64,000 bases of DNA from NCBI GenBank assembly GCA_964017235.1, contig OZ024933.1, positions 65,392,255 through 65,456,254 of the forward strand. The letters are read 5' to 3'. Source of the DNA: Sabellastarte sp. h YS-2021. Taxonomy: Eukaryota > Annelida > Polychaeta > Sabellida > Sabellidae. Below the pieces are notes generated by a model, which saw only the letters and a program-made list of their open reading frames with translations, was not told the origin of the DNA and made no database searches. Positions 34,011 through 44,219 of this stretch are shown here, piece by piece. The first letter of the stretch is position 1; each line of letters starts with the position of its first letter. Made by a program: the position numbers and the translations under genes.

Positions 34011-34325
34011 CCTTTTAACTCTAGGGATGTTGTAAGTGTTGGACTTTTTTATTAAAGATTTTAACCAATCCCATGGATTTTAAGCTAAAAATGGGCTGAT
34101 TATTGGCCATATTGGGAGTTTATTTATTTTAATTTTTTTTCTATGTGGCCTTTTTTGGTTATGTGTGGTACCATGGGTTATTTGTTTCATGTTTGGGGTG
34201 GTGTAGGTGTTGGACTTTTTTTCTTTTTTTTTGTTTTGTGATAAGTATTTGTACTGAACTGTTATGTTTTGGGAGGGGAATTGGAATAACTTGCAGCTGA
34301 ATAATTGTTTTTGGAACATTTGGGT

Positions 34326-34361
34326 GGCCCTGAAAAGGGCCTGGCAGGTCAAAGACCCGCC
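34326..34361 (-). terminator. Histone-type stem-loop, H2 Myb-like gene 3' end
   Basis: On the minus strand, 34341-34326 reads GGCCCTTTTCAGGGCC, an exact match to the histone stem-loop consensus. It is followed by ACCCA (34325-34321), the usual histone 3' flank, and then TTCCAAAAACAATT. A second hairpin, 34361-34343, has an 8-bp stem (GGCGGGTC/GACCTGCC with one G-T pair) and a TTT loop. It starts 12 nt after the TAG at 34376-34374. Confidence 0.65.
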
Positions 34362-34373
34362 CTGACTGGATGG

Positions 34374-35739
34374 CTACTGAGGAGGCTGCTGCTGTTGAGG
34401 CGGTGCTGTAGTGGTGATAGTGAAGAGTTGCGGCTGCTGCTGCTGCTGCTGAGGCTGCTCAATGATCTGTGTAGATGTCAGATCTGGTAGCTGGCTTAGT
34501 ATTCCACTTAAGTTTTGTCTACTGCCCTCGTCCTGTACTGTTAGAACTGATGGAGGGTTGCCAAAGCCATGTGGGCTTGGCGTGTAGTAGACATAACTGC
34601 TGCTAGCTGCTGCTTGGGTGGAAGTAGACGCCTATTGAGTGGTTGTTGGCAGTATCCCGACCCTCTGGGACTCCGTGGTAATAGTGGCTGATCTTCTGGC
34701 TAGTGGTTGACATCTACGGTTGCTCTTAATGCTTTCAATATCTCTAAAAATTCTGCCCTTGAGGTCCTCAAATTCCTCTTGGGTCATCTTTTCAGCCTCT
34801 AATGCCACGTAGTCAAAGAAGGGCTGCCTGTCTGACTTCTGCTGCAGGAAACCTGAGATCAATGTCCTCATCTGGTGCTCGAGTATCTTGGAGTATCTTG
34901 GAGTCTGTTGAAACTGGTGTAGATGTGAACATAGGTTGACTCCTACTCTCCCTGAGGACACTGGACTCAAGGTGTTCTGTATCAGTAGTAGATCCACGAA
35001 ATTCGTCCTCATCTGGTGCTCGAGTATCTTGGAGTATCTTGGAGTCTGTTGAAACTGGTGTAGATGTGAACATAGGTTGACTCCTACTCTCCCTGAGGAC
35101 ACTGGACTCAAGGTGTTCTGTATCAGTAGTAGATCCACGAAATTCGTCCTGCTTGCTGGTGTTTGGACTGGCCTCGAACCCTGAACTTCTGCTGGCCCCC
35201 TTTCGTCTGATGTGGGTCGTAAGGAAACCCATCTGCTGGTAGACCCAGGACTGTCTCTTGGTCATCTCCCTTGGGGCTTGGCCAGATTGTAGTTTTGACA
35301 GCTTGCCATAACGCGTTCGCTGGGATTCGAACCATCTTCTGACATCAAAGGGCTGGAGCTTCAGTTCTGCAGAGATTTCTGCCCAGAGAGCCTCCTGCTT
35401 CTGTCTGTCGTGGAAACGTGCATGCTCCTTGTCGTAGAGCTCTGGATGCTCCTTCACAAACTCCACAATTGTAGTTTCTTGGCTGTCAGTGAAAGTTGAA
35501 CAGACCCTGGCTCTCTTGGCTGCCGAGTGACTCTCTGAATCCTCCTCACACCTCTCTTCTTCTTCGCAAGCTTCCTCAGTAAGTTCCAATCGCTCCTCAG
35601 TCTCTTGTGTACCCTCCTCTGTACCCTCCTCCGTCCTTTCCTCAATCCTTTCATCCACCTCTCCACTTTCCTTCTCCCTCTCCTCTTGCCTCTCATCCAT
35701 CTTCTTCTTTCCTCTCTTCTCTCCTTTCTCTTTCCTCAT
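34374..35739 (-). pseudogene. Harbinger MADF/Myb-SANT-like protein, nearly intact
   Basis: The second Harbinger protein binds DNA and brings the transposase to the element. From ATG 35739 there is a long Glu/Arg/Lys-rich N-terminus. A MADF-like domain follows (FTDSQETTIVEFVKEHPELY through WFESQRTRYGKLSKLQSG, about 35500-35280), then a linker with an exact 141-bp duplication. The C-terminal region has FDYVALEAEKMTQEEFEDLK, a Gln run encoded by CAG repeats, and PPQ-TAG at 34374. A frame change near 34860 and one in-frame TAG at 34632 interrupt it. An upstream extension of the frame to 35757 lacks an ATG. Confidence 0.7.
34864..35145 (-). repeat. Exact 141-bp tandem duplication inside the Myb-like gene
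   Basis: 34864-35004 and 35005-35145 appear identical. The unit is 47 codons, so the frame is kept. It lies in the linker after the MADF domain. Confidence 0.85.
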
Positions 35740-35915
35740 TACTCCAGTCAATAGCAAAAAAAAAGTAAAAAACTAAAATGTGTCTCCTAACTGTAAAATT
35801 TGCCTTAAGCTCAAGTATTATATGATATTTAAAAAACTGAAAACCCCTACAAAACAAAGACACACGTCTCTCAGTAGCCAAACAGTCAGTAACAACGAGA
35901 GTGTGTGCGCGGTCG

Positions 35916-35924
35916 CTTATATAG
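35916..35924 (-). promoter_or_regulatory. TATA box of H2 Myb-like gene
   Basis: The minus strand reads CTATATAAG about 175 bp upstream of ATG 35739, just inside the right subterminal array. H1 has the same string at the same relative place. Confidence 0.5.
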
Positions 35925-35929
35925 TCCCA

Positions 35930-36530
35930 GACCCCCTCATTGCCTCGTTTTAATTTCCGACGCGCGGAAAACAGTCGGCTCTTAATCGGTTCTTAGTCCC
36001 AGGCCTCCTGGGGCGTCCTCAGACCGCCACAGACTAAATTTGTGTTGTCCCAGGCGGCCTGAGGACGCCGGCTTGGATCGGTTAGGGTCGGCTTCTCTTT
36101 GTCGGGGCTTAGTCCCAGACCCAGATTTCTTAGTCCCAGGACACCTGAGACGGTCTGAAGCTTCCCGGGACTAATGAAACCGATTCCCTTTCATACGCAT
36201 GAAACTTCAAAGATCTGTTATGAGTCGGGGACTGCCAAACAGGCTTCCGGGGACTAAGCTATGGAGGCCTGGGACTAAGGGTCGCAGGACGCCTGGGACA
36301 ACATAGGACTGTGGAAATTTGGGTCTGAGGAGGCCTGAGGAAGCCTGGGACTGGACATTTTGTTGACGGCGGGAAATGAGAATCGGTTTGAGTCGTGAGA
36401 AATATCAAACATGTTTGATTTCTCTCACGGCCACAACCGACAACTACTGACCCTTACAGGACATCTGGGACTAAGCAAATATTTGAAACGGACTCCCAAA
36501 AACCCTTAATCGGGAAGCTTAGTCGTGTGG
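35930..36530. repeat. H2 right subterminal repeat array
   Basis: CTGGGACTAAG, CCTGAGGACGCC and CCTCCTGGG-type units repeat in both orientations over about 600 bp, matching the left array. Confidence 0.7.
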
Positions 36531-36537
36531 TGGAACA

Positions 36538-36960
36538 CTCACATAATGGGCATGTTAGAATGTCAACACATTGCTGAGGTTATTGGTTTCAATTAAGATC
36601 TTTATTGGCATAGTAGTTATTACACTTCTTCCCCCCCTCCATTCCTTCAGGTACCAGTCATGTATTACCTGTAATATATGTTGAAAGTGATGTTAACTCA
36701 ACCAATAAAGATGAGAGAGAGCCAACAGGTCCTTTTTTCAAATTCAATGTCAAATACCACATTCTTCTTGACCATCTTAGACTATAGTAAGTTTTGCTAT
36801 AAGAATTTGACCCTCACAGAGTGGAGTATGTATTGCCACAAGAATATGACCCTCTAAGACTATAATAAGTTTTCCCCCCAAAATTTGATCTGCACAAAGT
36901 GGAGTAAGCATTCCTCTAACAATTCAACCCACAGAGTAAAGTAAGTATTGCCACAAGAAT
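36538..36960. repeat. Spacer with degenerate 60-bp tandem repeat
   Basis: From about 36770 the phrase AAGAATTTGACCCTCACAGA, then GTGGAGTATGTATTGCCAC, repeats about three times. DIRS copy B starts inside this array. 36538-36770 holds nothing recognisable. Confidence 0.55.
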
Positions 36961-37160
36961 TTGAAAATTTTAATTACTTAAATGTAGCTTTTATAAGCTA
37001 CAAGCTTACCATGTGGGACTTAATGCTGTTCTCGGGTTGCCACACCCGGGGCCAACGTCTTAGAAAAAAAGATCGTTCTTGTTAGCCACCGGATATACTG
37101 GTAGTTGTCGTCACGTGATATCTTCTGACCAATCGCCCTACTTTCTCGTTGAAATTTTTT
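36961..37160 (-). repeat. DIRS copy B 3' inverted terminal repeat
   Basis: Inverted counterpart of 43180-43316. The outer tip TTGAAAATTTTAATTACTTA is specific to this end. Confidence 0.8.
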
Positions 37161-37212
37161 ATTAAACCTAACCCTCAGCTGTAAACAGCGGGGAGGCAGG
37201 GTGGGACTCTCC

Positions 37213-37317
37213 TAAGTCCCACATGGTAAGCTTGTAGCTTATAAAAGCTACATTTAAGTAATTAAAATTTTCAATTTTATTACGCTACAATAGCTTACCA
37301 TGTGGGACTTAATGCTG
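37213..37317. repeat. DIRS copy B internal complementary region
   Basis: 37213-37274 complements the left tip and 37275-37317 complements the right tip. The length and junction are the same as in copy A (105 bp). Confidence 0.85.
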
Positions 37318-37684
37318 AATTCAACCGCCCGGTGGCGGGATTACAGCTGAGACTGGAAGATATGTAATTTTTTTCTAAGATTTGAATTAATATATACAGA
37401 ATAGTGCCAGAAATGCCAGTCTGAGTCCCTTTTACAGAGCCCCGATCCCAAAGATCGGGCCTGTAACGAGCCAAAAACCTGAGTAAAAAAGGGACAGTGC
37501 TAAAACTGTCCAGATGTTTGGTAGTAGGACGGAAGTGCAGCGGTGCACACTTAGAGGTCTAAGGGTCCCTAAGGTCCCTATTAGACCTTCACGTGTGACT
37601 GACCAACCCAGTGGTCGGGCATCTCATGAAATGTTTAACCTGAAATATGAGATTAACGACAACTGACTAAGTCCTTAATAGAAA

Positions 37685-38950
37685 TTACCTGATAATTAAA
37701 AAATAAAATGACCTTACCCGTAACATCTTGAAGGTAAAAGAATACCTAGATCCTGGGAGAGACTCCTGAAGACTTGGTTGTAGCGGATGTGCCCCCCCCC
37801 CCCCCCTTTTTTCTTTCCGAGGACAACTGGTCTGAGGGGAAGGATCTAGGACTTGTTGTGCCACCACTACGGGTCCCAGATACATATTGTTGTCGGTGTC
37901 CGACCAAGTAAGGTCTTTTAGGTAAAAATTTGTGAATGTGTTGTGAGCTTTCCAGTGACAGGCTTGCATGATTTGGTCCACCGATACTCCACCGTAAAAG
38001 GCCTTAGAGGCCGCGAAGGCCCGGATGTCATGCGCTTTGACTTGGACCAAGTCCAAGGCTTGTTGATCTGCTTGTTTGTAACAAAGTAGAATGGTTTGTT
38101 TCAACCATGAGGAGAGTGTAGCGGGTCTGATGTCTGAGGTATGTCCTTTCTTAAAGGAGATGAAAAGGAGAGAACGAGACCCTCTCAGGTCTTTAGTTCG
38201 GTCCAAATAGAACCTCAGGGCCCGCACGGGACACAGGGTCCTGTCTTCCTTAAACTGTCTATCTACAATGGTAGTCAAAGCAGGGATAGTCACTGGTGAC
38301 ACACTTTGAGAACCTTCTCTTGCTAGTTGGTTTTTGGCTATGAAATCAGAAGAAGGGAACAAGGCTACCTTTTCCCATTGGCCTAAATTAGCTACTTTGT
38401 TAGCGACCCAGGCATGGATTTCGCTGCGGCGCTTGCCGGAGGCCAAGGCTAGCAAGAAAGCAGTTTTGAGAGTAAGATGTTTGAGGTCTGAGTCTTTCAT
38501 GGGCTCAAATGGTGCTTTGGTGAGCTCGTTAAGGACAACAGAAAGGTTCCACTTTCCAAATTTCTGGAACTTTTGGGACGATCCCTGTGAAAACTGGAGA
38601 GTAACCTATGAAGGTCTGCATTGTGCGCAATGTGTTGGGCCGTTGGGCCCAAAGTGTCAACGACGGCAGTCCTGTAACCATCAATGGTCGAGGGGCGCCT
38701 GTTTAGGTCTTGGTAAAGGTACATGAAAAAATCTGAGATTTGTTTCACAGATGGAGTGGAGAAATCCACCGAATTTTCTCTGCACCATTTTTTAAATAGG
38801 GCCCACTTTGACCTGTAGATGGTCCTTGTTGATGACCGCTGAGGGGCAGCAATTCTCTCTGCCACCTCCACAGAGAAGCCTTGTTCTTGGAGTTGTCCGC
38901 TCCTAGACACCAGGCGTGGAGGTTCAGCTGTTGTGGATTGTTGTGGAACA
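37685..38950 (-). pseudogene. DIRS copy B tyrosine recombinase, one frameshift
   Basis: The N-terminal core-binding domain (TIYRSKWALFKKWCRENS, SDFFMYLYQDL, STIDGYRTAV, about 38830-38620) is open in one frame up to 38497. The catalytic domain is open in another frame from 38500, with SGKRRSEIHAW, AHDIRAFAAS and CHWKAHNTFTNFYLKDL, so the Arg, His-x-x-Arg, His/Trp and Tyr set is complete. Compared with copy A, one base is missing near 38555, which explains the frame change. The start is uncertain because the frame overlaps the RT extension. It should act on the circular cDNA made through the ICR. Confidence 0.8.
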
Positions 38951-40925
38951 CATAGTTGTGGGACTGTTTGAGTAGGGTCGTTGACACTGGGAGTTGTAGT
39001 GGGATCTCTGTTGAGAGCTGCACTAGGTCCCAAAACCAGGGCATCCCTGGCCAGCCTGGGGCTATCACGATGATCAGGCAATGGCATTGCTTGATCTTTT
39101 GGATCACCTTGTGAAGGAGAGCCGTAGGAGGGTAGGCATAGGCCGTGAGGTTGGTCCAGTTTATGTTCAGAGCATCTATGTTCCAGGCCCTTGGGTCTGG
39201 GATAGGAGACACATATAGAGGGAGTTTGTGATTGAGGTGAGTGGCGAATAAGTCTACATGAAGGGTGAACCACTTTCGGCAGATTTGCTTGAAGACCTGA
39301 GGGTGCAGAGATCATTCTGTTGACTGCACTTGGTTGGACCTGGATAGGAGGTCGGCCATCACATTCAGACACCCTGGAATGTGCCTGGCTTTCAATGTTA
39401 TATGGTAGTGATGGCACCAGATCATGATTTTCCACAGGAGAGCGCACATCTCTGCTGAGTGAGTTCCCCCCTGCTTGTTGATGTAGGCTACCACTGTTGA
39501 GTTGTCCGTCGCAACTAACACTGTTTGATTCTGGCACTGGTCCTTGAAGTCTCGAAGGGCCAGGGAGACCGCCTTCAATTCTAGGACATTTATGTGTAGC
39601 CTTTTTTCCCGCTCTGACCACAGCCCTTTTGTAGAATTTTGATCTAAGTGAGCGCCCCAACCTTCGTTTGAGGCGTCGGTAAAGAGTTGGATACTGTGGT
39701 CCTTGGGATGAAGGTCTGCGCCTTTCATCACATTTGAGGGGTTTTGCCACCAATCTAGGTGGGCTACAATGGTTTCTGTCCAAGGAAGGAGGTTGTCCAG
39801 CGACTGAGGATATCTCCAGTGCTCCTTGAGATGAAACTGAAAGGGCCTCATGTGAAGGCGTCCCTCCGGGACCATTTTCTCCGTTGAGGCTAGCAACCCA
39901 ATTAGAGACATCAAACATCTTGCAGTCAAAACACGTTTTGACTTGAGTCGTAGGATCAAATCCTGAAGTTTGAGCCATCTCTTGTGAGTGGCTCTTACAA
40001 GGGCTGAATCTAGGTGGTATTCGTAGCCCACGAACGAAAACACCTGAGTAGGTTTCAGTTCTGATTTTTCCTGGTTGATTATCCAACCCAAGGATTGGGT
40101 TAGGTCTACCACTGCCTGTGTGTCCCTTTGAGATTCCTCCTGGGACTGGGACCTGATCAGCCAGTCGTCCAGGTATTGGTGAATTCTGAGTCCTCTTGAG
40201 AGGGCCATTAGTTTCACTTCCTTTACGATCATCGTAAAGACCTGCGGGGCTGTGGCCAGTCCGAAAGGTAGGGAGGTGAACTGGAACACCTGGGCCTTGT
40301 AGCAAAACCTTAGGTACTTCCTTGAGTTTGGATGGATGGGGATGTGAAGGTATGCGTCCGACAGGTCTATCGACGATACCCACTCCCCTGGGACCAGGGA
40401 AGTCCGGATGGACTCCGGGGTTTCCATTTTGAACTTTTCTACATGGTTGAGCCTGCTTAAGTCTATGACTGGCCTCCACCTTTGGTGAGGCTTGGGTACT
40501 AGGAACAGGCGACTGTAAAACCCGAGAGATTTTACATTTTCCACCCTTTCGATGGCGTTCTTTGACAAGAGAGACTGGATACAAGTGGCCAAGGCTTGGT
40601 CTTTTTGTTGGGCCTTGTACTCTGATAGAATCAGAGGAAATCTGATCAAGTTTGGCTTTGAGCGGAATGGCAGAACGTAGCCATTGGTGATAAAGTTTAA
40701 CACGTTTTGAGAACATTTGTTTGTTAGCCAGTCTCTCTTGAAAGAACGGAGGCGACTTCCTACTGGTGGACTGAATGAGGCTTTGGAGGAGTCATTGTGA
40801 AGGGGGGTTTCCACGCCCCCTTCCCCTATTGTGGGGTCGAAAACGACCCCTGGAGCCTCTGAAGTTGGATTTTCCTCTTCCCGAGGGAAAGGATTGGTTA
40901 CTGCTTTGAGAGGTATTGCCCCCAT
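38745..40925 (-). pseudogene. DIRS copy B reverse transcriptase/RNase H, one stop
   Basis: From ATG 40925 the frame runs through the RT palm (RWRPVIDLSRLN, SSIDLSDAYLHIP, LPFGLATAPQVFT, QYLDDWLIRS) and RNase H (IQLFTDASNEGWGAH, INVLELKAV, VATDNSTVVAYI, ADLLSR). A TGA at 39312-39310 interrupts it. The same frame continues to 38745 with the conserved DIRS extension VSPIPDPRAWNIDALNINW and IAPGWPGMPWFWDLV. It overlaps the end of Gag by about 130 bp in another frame and overlaps the recombinase frame downstream, as is usual in DIRS elements. Confidence 0.85.
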
Positions 40926-42951
40926 AGGGGCGTTTCCTGTAGGAGCCTATTTTCTTGTGGGGGCCACGAAAGGGCTTATTCTGGTAGGGTGAAAAACCCT
41001 GAGAATCTTTTGAGGTGCCTTTTTTTGAGAAGGAAGTCCTCACCTTCCTAGCAAGTTGAGACTCGAACAAGGAGGAGTCCCAGAAGGACGAGTTCCTAAG
41101 TTCTTGGCGTCTCGTTTCCCCTAGCTGGGGATGCAATAGAGTCATTTCGGCTTCGCGCCTGAGCAAGCCGGTATTAGCCATAGAATATAATTCCCTCTGG
41201 AGAATATGGGCTAGCGATTTGCTGAGACAGGTAAGAGCTCTATGTTGAACAAGAACCGTCTTGTTCCAAAAATCCAAGTACTCAGCAACTTCCTCATATC
41301 CGCGCTTTGCTGCTTTCTCAGGATTGGCACCTTTCTGGATCTGAGACTTTATCTTCTTGACAGTTGACTTGATGCTATGTTGGCACTTCTCCAAGGAAGC
41401 ATTGCAAGAAGAAGATGTTTTGGCAAAGGCAGCGGTGAAATTGAGGGTTGAGATATTCTGTCTAGCCTGATGTTCCAGCTCCTTAAGGACTGGCATAGGG
41501 ACTTTGGCTACTGGTGCCCCAGGAGGTCTAGGAGTAATACAGATCTTGGCAAAGTCCGTATTCAACTCCTGGATTTTGTCTTGAAAAGTGGGCTGTCCAA
41601 CCTTATACCACTTAGAAGTGGATGGAGGAGGCTTGACATATTTTCCCTCAGATAAATTGGCAGCTTTGAAATCATGTTGAAATTTATCAAAGGCGTCCTT
41701 GATAACTGAGCTAAGTGGCAAGATAGAGGAAGGACCTCTAGGTCTGAGCTCTTGACGGCCTTTTTCGTCATCCAGACCCAACACTGAAGTTGACGACCTA
41801 GGCATAGAGTCCCTGGGGTCAGGGAGAGAAAGAATGCGCCTGAAGGTGTCTACCTCTTCAGAGTATTGGGAGGGAATGTCAGACAGGGCTACTTCCCTAT
41901 AATAAGGGGGGTCTGGATCATGTTGTGGGAGGTCTTGATCAGAAGCTGCGCCTGAGGGCTGAGCCCTAGAGGGCTTAGAAGACCTGTGTCTGGCCACAGG
42001 GGAGTGATCTTCCTCTGAAGATGACACATATCTGGACCTAGATTTATGCTTGCTCTTGTCAGAGTGTTTCTTAGGTCTAGGATGGATCCGAGGTTCGTCA
42101 GAATCCTCATCCAGTTGATCCGAGGCAGAGCTCGGTGCTACTGTTTGCCTGTGGCTTTGTTTTTTGTGTGAGTACGAGGAATCCTTCGGTATAGCTTTAG
42201 AAGGGGCAACGTACTGATCCGAGGAAGTTTGGTTAAGTACTAGTCGAGGAGGGAGTGCTGGACCAACGTCCACATCCATTGCCTCGGACTGTGCATTAGT
42301 ACTTGACCTCAGAGGGGGTAGGTCCAGATTAGCAGCAGATTTGCTGGATGGACCAGCTTTTGAAGCATGAGACGAGGGATCAACCTCGGCAGGCTTTGTA
42401 ACTGCCAACTCCTCTCGGAGTGATTGAAATGCTTCTAACATGGATGCCTGGAAGGAACCCATTTGCTGCTGGATATGTATATTTAAGGAATCACCCAGGG
42501 ATTTCTCTAGATTTCTTTGAATTTTGTTTTGTAAAACAGTACCTGGGGTGGGAGGAACAGCTTTTGCTGGGGTCTTTAGTGATAAAGAACTGAAGGCGAG
42601 AGGTTGAGGACGGGGGGGTGAGGTAAAGAGGTTATCGGCAGCACTCTCAAGGTCTGCATTAGAACCAGTAAAAGAGTCCCCATCGCCTTCACCCAAGAGA
42701 TCTAGTTCATCTTTGGAACTAGTTTCCGCTTTTTGCTTTTTTAAGTACCGCTTCCTGTTTTGAATTTTTTGCAATTGTTCATCAGTGAGAGACGTGCAAA
42801 TATGGCAGGGTGTTTCAAAAGTGACACAGGGGTCATCTCCCTTGCCAGCCTCCCTACAGGTAGGGCAGAAATTATGAGTATCAAAACTGAAGCAAAAATG
42901 GCGGCATTTCTGAGCTCTCGGTTTGTCTTTGTTTGCTTGATGGAGAGACAT
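40792..42951 (-). CDS. DIRS copy B Gag-like protein, intact
   Basis: An uninterrupted frame of about 720 codons starts at ATG 42951 (MSLHQANKDK). Near the N-terminus is a Cys/His cluster, CRHFCFSFDTHNFCPTCREA followed by PCHIC, that could bind zinc. A long Ser/Pro/charge-rich middle follows (SRSRYVSSSEEDHS). The region around RRILSLPDPRDSM and FDKFQHDFKAA is conserved between the copies. The C-terminus is basic and Gly/Arg-rich (FRGSRGRFRPHNRGRGRG), suited to RNA binding. A 54-bp upstream extension to 43005 begins with a non-ATG codon, so I chose 42951. The role as a structural protein is inferred from its position and the DIRS plan. Confidence 0.8.
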   Translation of the reverse strand: MSLHQANKDKPRAQKCRHFCFSFDTHNFCPTCREAGKGDDPCVTFETPCHICTSLTDEQLQKIQNRKRYLKKQKAETSSKDELDLLGEGDGDSFTGSNADLESAADNLFTSPPRPQPLAFSSLSLKTPAKAVPPTPGTVLQNKIQRNLEKSLGDSLNIHIQQQMGSFQASMLEAFQSLREELAVTKPAEVDPSSHASKAGPSSKSAANLDLPPLRSSTNAQSEAMDVDVGPALPPRLVLNQTSSDQYVAPSKAIPKDSSYSHKKQSHRQTVAPSSASDQLDEDSDEPRIHPRPKKHSDKSKHKSRSRYVSSSEEDHSPVARHRSSKPSRAQPSGAASDQDLPQHDPDPPYYREVALSDIPSQYSEEVDTFRRILSLPDPRDSMPRSSTSVLGLDDEKGRQELRPRGPSSILPLSSVIKDAFDKFQHDFKAANLSEGKYVKPPPSTSKWYKVGQPTFQDKIQELNTDFAKICITPRPPGAPVAKVPMPVLKELEHQARQNISTLNFTAAFAKTSSSCNASLEKCQHSIKSTVKKIKSQIQKGANPEKAAKRGYEEVAEYLDFWNKTVLVQHRALTCLSKSLAHILQRELYSMANTGLLRREAEMTLLHPQLGETRRQELRNSSFWDSSLFESQLARKVRTSFSKKGTSKDSQGFSPYQNKPFRGPHKKIGSYRKRPYGGNTSQSSNQSFPSGRGKSNFRGSRGRFRPHNRGRGRGNPPSQ

Positions 42952-43174
42952 TTTAACGCAATAAAAAGACGTACAATTGAAATTGATTGAACCGAGAAAA
43001 CTCAAAACACGCGGATTGAAAGGAAAATACTTAAGTTGTGAAATTAATAATTTTACAGGATAATCTATGAAATATATTTAAAGAAATATCCAAATATTAG
43101 CCTCCAACAATACGTGAATACTGAGAAATAAATGAAAATGTCTGTATATTTACAAACTGCTACCAGTCATCGTG

Positions 43175-43338
43175 GCCAACGAGAAAGTAGGGCGATTGGT
43201 CAGAAGATATCACGTGACAACTACCAGTATATCCGGTGGCTAACAAGAACGATCTTTTTTTCTAAGACGTTGGCCCGGGTGTGGCAACCCGAGAACAGCA
43301 TTAAGTCCCACATGGTAAGCTATTGTAGCGTAATAAAA
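43175..43338 (-). repeat. DIRS copy B 5' inverted terminal repeat
   Basis: Partner of 37001-37160, ending GTAGCGTAATAAAA. It carries TATCACGTGAC like copy A. Confidence 0.8.
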
Positions 43339-43995
43339 GTGACACTGTTATGGTGTAAAGATATCAGGTATCCATGTGCTTAATCTCTGAACTAGTGTAT
43401 TCTAAGGCACGCCATCCAAAGGTAATACATAAATCAGAAGTTGTAACCATAATAGGGTCGTCACCAGGGATCATCGGTGTTCAGCAGTGAGAAAACCCAA
43501 GGAGGGAAAGACTTCTGAAACAGATAAGTTTTAAGTCACTGTTTTAAAACATGATGCTGTTGGCCTGTTCCAATGAGAACTACCACAAAAATTTGATCTG
43601 GGATTAAATCAATACAAAGTTCCCATGTCATAATGTACTAATATATGGTTAAATCAACACCAATACCTTTAGTCAAATTAAGGTTTTTATGTCCCATTCA
43701 ACAGCCAGGGTCATACTGGAATAGGCCAACAGCATTGTCATGTGTGGGGCAACAATGACAGTGATTCCTGACTCACTAATATACCATTTACAGTAAAATT
43801 ATAGTTTATGTGTCAAGTATTTAATACTGAAGTAACAAAGATAAACATGCAACTTATTCATTCAATATTTATTCAATAAATCATGATGACATTAAAGATT
43901 TATAATATTCTATACATAACAACAATTGCACTTCATATTCTGATTACTTCATAAGAGTTTTTTTTTTCATTTTCTCCACGTAGGTCTACAAGGCA
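43339..43995. other. Unassigned DNA, no gene seen
   Basis: No coding frame or repeat was recognised. Confidence 0.45.
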
Positions 43996-43997
43996 TA

Positions 43998-44219
43998 GAG
44001 TAAGAAATCTAAAATTCGCCAGGAATCTAAAATTCGCCACCTCTAAAACCTTAGTTAATTTTATGAAGAAAATGATGTTTTTGTCTAAAAATTGGTATTT
44101 TTCAGTTCAAAAAGCCTTAATTTACTATACATTCAACAAATCTCAAAATTCATTTATTTTATTAGTATTTTCACATGTGGCGAATTTCAGATATGTGGCG
44201 AATTTTAGATTTCTTACTC
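43998..44219. mobile_element. Palindromic MITE with TA duplication
   Basis: The ends GAGTAAGAAATCTAAAATTC and GAATTTTAGATTTCTTACTC are exact complements flanked by TA. Each arm carries a second copy of the AATCTAAAATTCGCCA-type motif. The total is 222 bp with no coding capacity. Confidence 0.75.

Larger units (their letters stand above)
31504..36537. mobile_element. PIF/Harbinger DNA transposon H2
   Basis: The ends TGTTCCACCA...GACTAAG (left) and CTTAGTC...TGGTGGAACA (right) are inverted repeats. The next 3 bases are CCC and CTC, an imperfect candidate for the 3-bp duplication of Harbinger elements. Inside are a plus-strand DDE transposase and a minus-strand MADF/Myb-like gene converging on a central spacer. 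Dense subterminal repeats of CTGGGACTAAG / CCTCCTCAG type sit at both ends. At 5.03 kb it is larger than H1 but has the same plan. Its coding parts carry few lesions, so it is younger. Confidence 0.8.
36961..43338 (-). mobile_element. DIRS-type tyrosine-recombinase retrotransposon, copy B
   Basis: This is a full-length relative of copy A with the same order on the minus strand: 5' repeat, Gag, RT/RNase H, recombinase, ICR, 3' repeat. It keeps the whole RT C-terminal extension and recombinase N-terminus that copy A lost. The lesions I can see are one in-frame stop after the RNase H domain and one 1-bp deletion in the recombinase, so it is close to an active element. The ends match copy A exactly and the outer flanks differ. 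Confidence 0.88.

Noticed and set aside
38497..40716. A 739-codon minus-strand frame overlapping the DIRS copy B RT gene
   Set aside because: Most of it is the RT gene read in the wrong frame (Pro/Ser/Arg-rich, no motif). Only its last part, about 38500-38950, is real and belongs to the recombinase N-terminus.
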